A DNA stretch of 43,024 nucleotides from positions 1 to 43,024 of the forward strand of contig NZ_JAAVUT010000030.1 in the NCBI RefSeq assembly GCF_018449575.1, written 5' to 3'. This DNA comes from Sodalis sp. dw_96. Its GTDB lineage: Bacteria > Pseudomonadota > Gammaproteobacteria > Enterobacterales > Enterobacteriaceae. Within the stretch, counting starts at the first letter, position 1, and each line of letters begins with the position of its first letter. Of the stretch, positions 35,548 to 43,024 are shown piece by piece. The notes beneath the pieces were generated by a model that was not told the origin of the DNA, did no database searches, and saw only the letters and a program-made list of their open reading frames with translations. The translations under genes were made by a program, and so were the position numbers.

Positions 35548-38181
35548 TTATTCCTGCGGCACGGCGGTGCCCCAGTTTTGCCACTCTTTCTGCTCTTCGT
35601 TGTTCAGCAAGAAATGTTTACCGGCGTTGGCTTTAGGCGCCAGCGGCGTGGTGGGCGGTGTGGCGAACGCGATGCCGCCGCGGATAAACTGCTGAAAGGT
35701 GCCGCTTTTCACCGACCCGCCGGTTAATCCGAACTTCAAATCATATCCCGACGCCAGCCAGAATACTGAATTGTCACGCACCAGATGTTGGTACTGTTTA
35801 CTGATCCGCAATGACACATACACCCTATCCGCTAACGGCCCGAGGGACATGCCGGTGACGGTGCCGACTTCGATGCCGCGGAACAGCACTGGCGTACCCA
35901 CCTGCAACGCACCGGCTTCCGGTGTATCCACCACGATGTTCAAACCGTCCAGATAGCGGGAATCGCTGATGGTGGCCTGTTGCAAAGTAAAGTTGCGCGT
36001 TGTTTGCCCTTTGCCCGGTTCGACGTTGATATAAGGCTGGAACAGGGTCTCGAGATGAGTGACGCCGGCGGCGGAAATTTCCGGCGTCACCACCGAGAAT
36101 TGAGTTCCCACCCGGGCGAAGGCCTGGACATACTCCGGATAGAGCACCGCCTGCGCCAGCACTTCACTGTTCTGGGGCGAAAGTTTAAGGGTTTCCACCT
36201 GTCCGATATCGATGCCCAGATAGCGAATGGGCATGCCCGGCGAGAGTTTGCTGGCGTCAAAGGTCTGCAACACTATCTGGCTGCCCACCGCCCGCGCCGC
36301 GTTTTCCGAGGCATATAACTTGCGCGGCTGGCCTTTGGACTGAACAGCGCCTTCCAGGTTATCGAAGCTGATAGCACCCTTTAGCGCGCGATCGAGGGGG
36401 GACGCCTGCACGCTGATGCCGCTGCCGTTTATCTGCACTCTGGCGCCGCCTTCCGCCCAGAAGATACTGTTTTCGGTGAGCAGCTTGCGGTATTGCGGAT
36501 GGATGTACACATCCACATCGAAGCTTTTCGTGGTGGGGCGGACATCAATGATTTCCCCCACCTGGAATTTACGGTACATCACGATGGAACCGGCTTGTAT
36601 ATCCGGCAGGCTGTCGGCGGTGAGCGTCAGCGTCGGGGCGGCCTTTTCCCCCTGAATGCCTTGTTCGGCCAATTCACGGTTGCCGTAAAGAGGGTAATTG
36701 TTTAAAGGCGCGCCCTGCGTGCCGGGGATCATCACAATGCCGCCGTCCAGCCACTCTTGCGCACTGGTGCCCAGCACCCGAACGCCGTCCAGTCCGAATT
36801 TAACGTCCACTCGGCTGTTAACGACGAATTTGGTGTTTTTATGCAGCAGGCCGGCGTATTCCGGCTCAATTGCCGCTTCAAACAGCACACCGTTCCCTTC
36901 CAGTTTGCGGCTGATGACTTTGCCGACTTCAACGCCATACAACGTCAGAGGCTGTCCTCCGTCAATGCCATAGCTTTCCGGCGCCGACAGGGTAAAGGTT
37001 TTCACTCCCGGTTCCTGCAGCAGGCGATGGTTGCTGTCAAGCACGGTGAAGTGCTGCTGAGGGTCTCCGCCGCCGGGAATAAGATTAAGCGTGGTGCCGG
37101 TGAGCAGATTGCTCAGGTTGACGTTATTAAGAGAGACCTGCGGTGTTTCCATTTCAATGCGGGTACCGCTGCGCATCAAATCCTTTATGGACGGATTGAT
37201 GGCCAGTTCCCCGGTGACCTTGTTATCGCTGCCCAGAGTCAGTTTGGTCAAGGTGCCCACTTCCAGCCCTTGATAGAGCAGGGGAGTATGGCCCTCGCTG
37301 AGATTATCCCCATTGGGCAGGTCCACGGTGATAATCACCCCCCGCTGACTGTGGGCGAGATCGGGGTAAAGGGTATAGGTATCGTCGGTACGCGCCTGCT
37401 CGCTGTTTGGCGGCGAATCAAAGGCGATGGCGCCGTTTACCAGGGCCGCCATGCTCTCCATATCCACTTGGACGCCATGGAAGTCCACACTGGCCCTGAT
37501 GCCGGAAACATTCCAGAAACGGCTGTCCTTTTTGACCAGATCGGTAAAACGCCGATCGATCAGGACATCAATATTGACGTCGCCCTTTTCCCGCGAAATA
37601 TCATAGTCATACACTTTACCCACCGGTAACTTGCGGTAATACACCAGGGAGCCGGTATTGAGCGCCCCCAGGTTTTGCGCATGCATGTGAATCAGCAATT
37701 CGCCGGTATTGACCCGATATTTCGGTTGAGTATCCAGGGCGATGAAATGGGTCTGCGGGTCACCTTTGCCGGGCATCATGCCGATATAGTTGCCCCCCAC
37801 CAGGGCATCGAGTCCTGAAATCCCCGCCAGGGACGCCTTGGGCGTCACCAGCCAGAATTGGGTACCCTGGCGCAGGGCATCGCGCATATCGCGCTTGATG
37901 CCGACTTCCACCTTGATAGTACGCAAATCGTCGCTTAATTTGATGTTTTGCACCGTGCCGACCTCCACTCCCTGATAACGCACCGGAGTCCGGCCGGCTA
38001 CAATGCCGTCGGCGGAGATAAAATCAATGGTCACCGTGGCGCCTTTCTCCTGGACCGTGCTGTAAACCAGCCAACCGGCAATCAGCAGAGCAATAAACGG
38101 CAACAGCCAAAATGGCGAAATGCGGCGCTTGTTTTTGACTTCCGCGTTAGTCGGTGTAGTCGGCGTTTGCTGCATGTGCAT
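35548..38181 (-). CDS. letB: envelope-spanning lipid transport tunnel LetB (seven MCE domains)
   Basis: LetB (YebT) forms a long hexameric tunnel of stacked MCE rings that carries lipids between inner and outer membranes. The protein is 877 residues, exactly the E. coli length. One N-terminal membrane helix (about residues 24-42) precedes seven MCE repeats, seen as recurring units such as [47 protein letters not shown] and [12 protein letters not shown]. The start overlaps the end of letA by 35 bp; ATG at 38175 is an equally good alternative. Cotranscribed with letA. Confidence 0.97.
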   Translation of the reverse strand: MHMQQTPTTPTNAEVKNKRRISPFWLLPFIALLIAGWLVYSTVQEKGATVTIDFISADGIVAGRTPVRYQGVEVGTVQNIKLSDDLRTIKVEVGIKRDMRDALRQGTQFWLVTPKASLAGISGLDALVGGNYIGMMPGKGDPQTHFIALDTQPKYRVNTGELLIHMHAQNLGALNTGSLVYYRKLPVGKVYDYDISREKGDVNIDVLIDRRFTDLVKKDSRFWNVSGIRASVDFHGVQVDMESMAALVNGAIAFDSPPNSEQARTDDTYTLYPDLAHSQRGVIITVDLPNGDNLSEGHTPLLYQGLEVGTLTKLTLGSDNKVTGELAINPSIKDLMRSGTRIEMETPQVSLNNVNLSNLLTGTTLNLIPGGGDPQQHFTVLDSNHRLLQEPGVKTFTLSAPESYGIDGGQPLTLYGVEVGKVISRKLEGNGVLFEAAIEPEYAGLLHKNTKFVVNSRVDVKFGLDGVRVLGTSAQEWLDGGIVMIPGTQGAPLNNYPLYGNRELAEQGIQGEKAAPTLTLTADSLPDIQAGSIVMYRKFQVGEIIDVRPTTKSFDVDVYIHPQYRKLLTENSIFWAEGGARVQINGSGISVQASPLDRALKGAISFDNLEGAVQSKGQPRKLYASENAARAVGSQIVLQTFDASKLSPGMPIRYLGIDIGQVETLKLSPQNSEVLAQAVLYPEYVQAFARVGTQFSVVTPEISAAGVTHLETLFQPYINVEPGKGQTTRNFTLQQATISDSRYLDGLNIVVDTPEAGALQVGTPVLFRGIEVGTVTGMSLGPLADRVYVSLRISKQYQHLVRDNSVFWLASGYDLKFGLTGGSVKSGTFQQFIRGGIAFATPPTTPLAPKANAGKHFLLNNEEQKEWQNWGTAVPQE

Positions 38182-39394
38182 CCCATATCAGACGGCTGTC
38201 TAACCACTCGACAGCAAGAATTGTCAAAATAACGGCGGAGCCAAAATAAAACGCCGCCGGTCCCATAGTAAAAGCCAACAGCTGGTCGCGATCCACCAGC
38301 GACATCGTAATGGAGATAACAAATAAATCCAGCATCGACCAACGGCCAATCCAGCTGACAAAGCGCAACAGGCGGATGCGGGTTTTTAATCCGTGCCGAA
38401 CGTTAAAATGAATGCTCAGCAATAATGTCAGCATGACGATGACCTTGATGAACGGCACCAGAATACTGGCGATAAAAACCACCGCCGCCACCGGTATGTT
38501 ATCGTTCGCCAAGGATCCGATGGCGGAAAGTATAGTGCTTTCATTGCGGCTGCCGTTGATATAGATAATGGAAATAGGCAAGATATTGGCCGGGATAAGC
38601 AAGACTACCGAGGCGATTAACGCCGCCCAGGATTTCTGCAGGCTTTGACGGCGTCGAAGCCGCAGGGGCGTGTGGCAGCGCGGACAGCGGCCCCGTTCAT
38701 CGGCGTAACCGGTGAAATTGCAGCCCAGGCAGACCTTCAGGCCCGCGGTGTTGGTGCGAAAGGGGGGCGCGGGCTGAGGATAAAAATGCTCCCATAACTG
38801 GCCGATATTCAGATGGGTCATGGTCACCACGCTGAGCAACGCCAGCGCAATGAATGCCGGCAGCGCCAATCCGGTATTTACATCGGCATAATCCTTCACC
38901 TTGATGGCCGCCACCGCCATGCCGATCAGGTAGATATCCAGCATGACCCATTCTTTCAGGCGGGTCAGCATCAGCAACACCGGCCGCAAATTCATGCCCA
39001 TCCGTTCACCGACGTTCAGATACAGCAGGGATAACACCAGCGTGCAGGGGGCGCCGACGGTACAAAAGGCTACCATGCTGGCGGTGATCGGGGAGCCCTG
39101 AATGGCCATTTGCCAGATGCCGTGCAGCAAAGTGGCATTGATCGAGGTACCCAGCAGGCGAATACTGATTAACGGCTCGCCGTAGGCGAAGGGCATCAAT
39201 ACCACCATGGTCAGGGCCAGGATCGCCAGCTGATTTATCGTCCACTCATGGCCGTGGGCGACTTTGGCCCGACAGCGCGGGCAAAAAGCGTCCTGATATT
39301 GATTTAACGTCGGCAAAATGAATAAGGTATCGCATTGGGCGCAACGCTGATAACGGCCTTGGGGCAAGGCATAATGAATGTGCTTTATTTTCAT
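38147..39394 (-). CDS. letA: inner-membrane protein LetA (PqiA-like)
   Basis: LetA (YebS) works with LetB in lipid trafficking. The 415-residue protein has two PqiA modules, each with a Cys4 zinc ribbon (CAQC...CPRC near residue 18-40, and CLGC...CPRC near 220) followed by about four membrane helices (for example [15 protein letters not shown]-like and [20 protein letters not shown]). It is slightly shorter than E. coli LetA (427) at the N-terminus. The gene precedes letB on the same strand. Confidence 0.96.
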   Translation of the reverse strand: MKIKHIHYALPQGRYQRCAQCDTLFILPTLNQYQDAFCPRCRAKVAHGHEWTINQLAILALTMVVLMPFAYGEPLISIRLLGTSINATLLHGIWQMAIQGSPITASMVAFCTVGAPCTLVLSLLYLNVGERMGMNLRPVLLMLTRLKEWVMLDIYLIGMAVAAIKVKDYADVNTGLALPAFIALALLSVVTMTHLNIGQLWEHFYPQPAPPFRTNTAGLKVCLGCNFTGYADERGRCPRCHTPLRLRRRQSLQKSWAALIASVVLLIPANILPISIIYINGSRNESTILSAIGSLANDNIPVAAVVFIASILVPFIKVIVMLTLLLSIHFNVRHGLKTRIRLLRFVSWIGRWSMLDLFVISITMSLVDRDQLLAFTMGPAAFYFGSAVILTILAVEWLDSRLIWDAHAANADYTD

Positions 39395-39628
39395 ATTCCA
39401 GGGACGCTGAACTCACTCACACGCCTTTCTTCCTGCCTTTTAAAACACCAGTGCCGCGAGTGCCGGCGGGGATTTAATACCGGCGACGTTGCGCAAACAT
39501 ACCTGCGGAGACTGGCTTTGTGAAGCAATAAAGGATTAATCTTGTGGCCTTGGGCATTTATTGCTTATTTTAAAGAGGCTGGCTTTTCGGCTGATATCAA
39601 ACAGATTAGCTCATTTATTGGTTTACAT

Positions 39629-40126
39629 ATGAAAAAACAACAATTCTATAGTGAATTACTACAAAACATGTCGGCGTTGATTGACGGCGAAACCCATTTT
39701 ATCTCGGCGATGGCGAATGTCAGCGCCTTGCTGTTCGAATACCTCGAAGACGTTAATTGGGCCGGTTTTTATCTGCTGGACGGTGATACACTGGTGCTGG
39801 GGCCGTTCCAGGGAAAAATCGCCTGCGTGCGCATTCCGGTGGGTAAGGGGGTGTGCGGGACGGCGGTTGCGGAGAACCGTATTCAGCGGGTGGACGATGT
39901 TCACCAATTCCCCGGACATATCGCTTGCGACGCCGCAAGCCTTGCTGAAATCGTCTTGCCTATTACCCTGGATGGCAGGGTGGTTGGCGTACTTGATATC
40001 GATAGCACGATTTATCATCGCTTCGATCAAGAGGACGAAGAAGGCCTGAAAGCTTTGGCGGAGCGGCTTTGCCAGCAATTAAATCACACTGATCTGCGAA
40101 GATTTATCAATAATACCTTATATTGA
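39629..40126 (+). CDS. msrC: free methionine-(R)-sulfoxide reductase MsrC
   Basis: MsrC reduces free methionine-R-sulfoxide with thioredoxin as donor. From the ATG at 39629 it is 165 residues as in E. coli, a single GAF domain. The three active Cys are in place: IACVRIPVGKGVCGTA (two) and GHIACDAAS (one). WAGFYLL and LVLGPFQGK are family blocks. The frame opens 29 codons upstream with no homology. The gene is divergent from letA and upstream of proQ, as in E. coli. Confidence 0.96.
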   Translation: MKKQQFYSELLQNMSALIDGETHFISAMANVSALLFEYLEDVNWAGFYLLDGDTLVLGPFQGKIACVRIPVGKGVCGTAVAENRIQRVDDVHQFPGHIACDAASLAEIVLPITLDGRVVGVLDIDSTIYHRFDQEDEEGLKALAERLCQQLNHTDLRRFINNTLY

Positions 40127-40221
40127 TATACGGATAACGTGGCATTTGCCGATGGCGTCATTATAATGACGCCTGTTCATGCCTGCGCTGGTTGGCAAAC
40201 CCGTTGTAATCAGGAAATTTC

Positions 40222-40923
40222 ATGGAAAATCAACCCAAGTTGAACAGTAATAAAGAAGTGATTGCCTTTCTGGCGGAGCGCTTTCCGCTCTGCTTTACCG
40301 CCGAGGGCGAGGCGCGGCCGTTAAAAATCGGTATTTTTGCGGATTTGGTCGCCCGCATTCAGGGGGAGGATAGCCTTAGCAAAACACAGCTGCGCTCCGC
40401 ATTGCGGCTCTATACCTCTAGCTGGCGCTATCTGTATGGCATAAAGCTCGGCGCCCAGCGTGTGGATCTCGACGGCAATCCCTGCGGAGAATTGGAAGCA
40501 CAGCATGTGGAACATGCCCGCAAGCAGCTTGAGGAAGCCAAAGCCCGCGTGCAGCAGCAACGCGCTGCTCAGCAGGCTAAAAAACGCGAAAATGGTGAAG
40601 CTCCCGCCCCGCGGCGCGGCGCCCCCGCCAATCCGGCCGCGGTCGAACGCAAAGGAGCCGATGGGGCGAATACGCCTCGCAGGCCGCGTCCCGCCGGTCG
40701 GCCAAAAAGCGACCGTCCGTCTCAAGAGGTTAAAAAACCCGCCCCCGCTCGTCAGGTGCAGGTTACCGATATTTCCAAACTGCAAATCGGTCAGGCCATT
40801 AAAATCAAGGTAGGCAAAGATCCCATGGAAGCGACAGTGATGGAAATTGCCAAAGAAGGGGTACGTGTGCAGCTTTCTTCCGGGATGGCTTTGATAGTGC
40901 GCGCAGAACACCTGCAGTTCTGA
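40222..40923 (+). CDS. proQ: RNA chaperone ProQ
   Basis: ProQ is a global RNA-binding protein acting on structured small RNAs and mRNA 3' ends. The 233-residue protein has the FinO/ProQ domain (about 1-120: [46 protein letters not shown]), a Lys/Ala/Pro-rich linker that differs from E. coli in sequence but not in kind, and a C-terminal Tudor-like domain ([18 protein letters not shown]...[13 protein letters not shown]). CAGGAAA precedes the ATG. prc follows after 19 bp. Confidence 0.97.
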   Translation: MENQPKLNSNKEVIAFLAERFPLCFTAEGEARPLKIGIFADLVARIQGEDSLSKTQLRSALRLYTSSWRYLYGIKLGAQRVDLDGNPCGELEAQHVEHARKQLEEAKARVQQQRAAQQAKKRENGEAPAPRRGAPANPAAVERKGADGANTPRRPRPAGRPKSDRPSQEVKKPAPARQVQVTDISKLQIGQAIKIKVGKDPMEATVMEIAKEGVRVQLSSGMALIVRAEHLQF

Positions 40924-40942
40924 TACGGAGGCCAACCAGGGC

Positions 40943-42994
40943 ATGAACAAATTTGTCAGAGTAACTGCGCTTGCAGGGTTGTTACTGGCGGGATCGGTGG
41001 TGGCGGCAGAGGTAAAGATTACCCGCGCCGATCAGATTCCCCAGCTTCACGAAGAAGCACAGCAAGAAACGGTCAGTGAACGTGTCACGGCGCGTTTTAC
41101 CCGTTCTCATTATCGTCAGTTTGATTTGGACGATGCCTTCTCGGAGAAAATCTTCGCTCGTTATCTTAATATGTTGGATTACAGCCACAATGTGTTGCTG
41201 GCATCGGACATTGCCCAATTTTCGGATAAAAAAGATCAACTTGACGACGAGCTTAAAAGCGGAAAACTGGATGTTCCTTTTGCGCTGTATAATTTAGCGC
41301 AGCAACGGCGCTTCGAGCGTTATGAATACGCATTGGCTCAATTAGCCAAACCCATGGACTTCACCGGTAACGACACCATTGATCTCGATCGCAGCAAAGC
41401 ACCCTGGCCGCAAAGCGAAGCCGAACTCAACAAGCTCTGGGATGCCAAGGTCAAGTACGATGAGCTAAGCCTTAAACTTACCGGCAAAAAAGACGATGAA
41501 ATACGAGACATTCTGACTAAACGCTACCAGTTCGCGATTCGCCGGTTGGCGCAAAGCAACAGTGAAGACGTGTTTCAGATGGTGATGAATGCCTTCGCGC
41601 ATGAAATCGATCCCCATACCAATTACCTTTCTCCGCGCAATACCGAACAGTTCAATACCGAAATGAGCTTATCGCTGGAAGGGATTGGCGCGGTGTTGCA
41701 AATGGACGACGATTATACCGTCATCAATTCGCTGGTGCCGGGCGGGCCGGCAGCGAAAAGCAAGGTTATCACGGTAGGCGATCGCGTGGTGGGCGTCGGC
41801 CAAACCGGCAAACCCATGGTCGACGTCATCGGCTGGCGCCTGGACGATGTTGTTTCACTGATCAAAGGCCCGAAAGGCAGTAAGGTCCGTCTGGAAATTT
41901 TACCGGCCGGCAAGGGTACCAAGACGCGTATCGTAACCGTCACCCGCGAGCGTATTCGTCTTGAGGATCGCGCGGTGAAGATGACCATCAAGGAAGTGGG
42001 TCAGCAAAAGGTTGCCGTACTGGATATTCCCGGTTTCTACGTGGGACTGACCGATGACGTTAAAGTCCAGCTGCAAAAACTGGAAAAACAGAACGTCAGC
42101 AGCGTGATCATCGATTTGCGCACCAACGGCGGCGGCGCCTTGACGGAGGCCGTGTCGCTGTCCGGGCTGTTCATTCCCAGCGGACCGATAGTCCAGGTCC
42201 GCGACAATAACGGCAAGATTCGCGAAGACAGCGATAATGACGGCATTGTTTACTACAAGGGACCGCTGGTGGTGTTGGTGGACAGATTCAGCGCTTCGGC
42301 GTCGGAAATTTTCGCCGCCGCCATGCAGGATTATGGCCGGGCGTTGATAGTCGGCGAGCCGACCTTCGGCAAAGGCACGGTGCAGCAGTACCGTTCCCTT
42401 AACCGCATCTACGATCAGATGCTGCGTCCCGACTGGCCGCCGCTGGGCTCCATCCAGTACACCATCCAGAAATTCTACCGGATCAATGGCGGCAGTACCC
42501 AGCGTAAAGGGGTTGTGCCGGATATCATCATGCCAACCGGCTATGAGACCGACATTGAAACCGGCGAGAAATTCGAAGATAACGCCTTACCCTGGGACAG
42601 CATCAACGCGGCAACCTACACCAAGGCCGGCGATCTGAAGCCCTTTGCCGCCGAACTGTTGAAGGCGCATCAGGCGCGCATCGCGGCGGACCCTGAGTTC
42701 CAGTATATCGCCCAGGACATTGCCCGTCTCAATGCCATGAAGGAGAAACGCAATATTGCGTCCCTGAATCTGGTGCAGCGCGAGAAGGAAAATCATGAGG
42801 ATGACGCCATCCGCTTGCAGCGTATTAATGATCGCTTGCAGCGGGAAGGGAAAAAACCGGTGAAATCCCTGGATGATATACCGAAAGATTACCACGAGCC
42901 CGATCCCTATCTGGACGAGAGCGTACATATCGCGTTGGATCTGGCCAGAGTGCAAAGCGGCCAGCAGCCTCTGCAACCGGCGGCAGTTAAATAA
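40943..42994 (+). CDS. prc: tail-specific protease Prc
   Basis: Prc (Tsp) is a periplasmic C-terminal processing protease that, with NlpI, degrades MepS and trims FtsI. The complete 683-residue protein matches E. coli Prc (682). A signal peptide ends at VVAA; an N-terminal helical domain is followed by a PDZ domain (SLEGIGAVLQMDDDYTVINS, GGPAAKS) and the S41 catalytic core, with the nucleophile Ser in DRFSASASEIFAAAM and the general-base Lys in GEPTFGKGTVQQ. It lies in a unit with proQ and is closed by the terminator at 43001. Confidence 0.98.
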   Translation: MNKFVRVTALAGLLLAGSVVAAEVKITRADQIPQLHEEAQQETVSERVTARFTRSHYRQFDLDDAFSEKIFARYLNMLDYSHNVLLASDIAQFSDKKDQLDDELKSGKLDVPFALYNLAQQRRFERYEYALAQLAKPMDFTGNDTIDLDRSKAPWPQSEAELNKLWDAKVKYDELSLKLTGKKDDEIRDILTKRYQFAIRRLAQSNSEDVFQMVMNAFAHEIDPHTNYLSPRNTEQFNTEMSLSLEGIGAVLQMDDDYTVINSLVPGGPAAKSKVITVGDRVVGVGQTGKPMVDVIGWRLDDVVSLIKGPKGSKVRLEILPAGKGTKTRIVTVTRERIRLEDRAVKMTIKEVGQQKVAVLDIPGFYVGLTDDVKVQLQKLEKQNVSSVIIDLRTNGGGALTEAVSLSGLFIPSGPIVQVRDNNGKIREDSDNDGIVYYKGPLVVLVDRFSASASEIFAAAMQDYGRALIVGEPTFGKGTVQQYRSLNRIYDQMLRPDWPPLGSIQYTIQKFYRINGGSTQRKGVVPDIIMPTGYETDIETGEKFEDNALPWDSINAATYTKAGDLKPFAAELLKAHQARIAADPEFQYIAQDIARLNAMKEKRNIASLNLVQREKENHEDDAIRLQRINDRLQREGKKPVKSLDDIPKDYHEPDPYLDESVHIALDLARVQSGQQPLQPAAVK

Positions 42995-43000
42995 ATTATC

Positions 43001-43024
43001 AAGGCGCCTCCCCGGCGCCTTTTT
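43001..43024 (+). terminator. Rho-independent terminator of proQ-prc
   Basis: AGGCGCC (43002-43008) pairs with GGCGCCT (43014-43020), followed by TTTT up to the window edge. It lies six bases after the prc stop. Confidence 0.9.

Noticed and set aside
36757-37629. 290-codon open frame antisense to letB
   Set aside because: Shadow of the letB reading frame; no start signal and no homology.

Overview
The window is a chromosomal segment of a gamma-proteobacterium of the order Enterobacterales. The proteins match Escherichia coli families residue for residue over long stretches, and the gene order (cmoBA, yecE, yecD, aspS-nudB-yebC-ruvC-ruvAB, znuBCA, mepM-lpxM, pykA, hexR, zwf-eda, purT, ptrB, exoX, holE, ftnA, yobA-yebZ-yebY, sdsR, yebV, letAB, msrC, proQ-prc) follows the E. 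coli 40-41 minute region. ERIC repeats, GC-rich codon usage and several losses against E. coli suggest a Sodalis/Pectobacteriaceae/Yersiniaceae-like lineage. That placement is inference; no rRNA is present to fix it.

Layout. 1-3240: tRNA wobble-uridine modification (cmoA/cmoB) and two small hydrolase-like genes, all on the minus strand. 3240-9294: aspS-nudB-yebC-ruvC, then ruvAB behind two LexA boxes that are separated by a 98-bp palindromic repeat. 9420-14403: divergent zinc uptake genes around a Zur operator, followed by a murein endopeptidase and lipid A myristoylation. 14486-21956: central carbon metabolism (pykA, hexR, zwf, eda; edd is missing), purT, and a YebF homologue more than twice the usual size because of a Pro/Ala/Lys-rich linker. 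21982-28469: an ERIC element with a structured insert, oligopeptidase B, exonuclease X, Pol III theta, ferritin and a CopC/CopD pair.

28619-35127 is the variable part. The sigma-S type small RNA SdsR is intact. About 65 bp after its terminator lies a decayed C-terminus of a tyrosine recombinase that still shows HxxR, the second His and the nucleophile Tyr. An IS3-like fragment abuts it, followed by AT-rich DNA with small orphan genes, a Gly-rich lipoprotein and a DUF6429-like gene. fbaB, a KTSC-domain gene and a DUF697-like membrane protein follow before synteny resumes at yebV. In E. coli this position holds pphA and yebW. The SdsR/SraC locus is a known insertion hot spot in Salmonella, so this reads as an old, eroded integration site.

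35128-43024 returns to core genes: yebV, the LetAB lipid transport system (rsmF missing between yebT/letB and yebV), msrC, proQ and prc, with a terminator at the very end.

I found no complete defence system, CRISPR array, tRNA or rRNA. The least explained signals are the YebF fusion, the repeat with a conserved 70-bp core and covarying arms, a frameshifted Lys/Ala-rich reading frame between pykA and hexR, an orphan terminator near 34950 suggesting an undescribed small RNA, and the small-gene cluster in the island.
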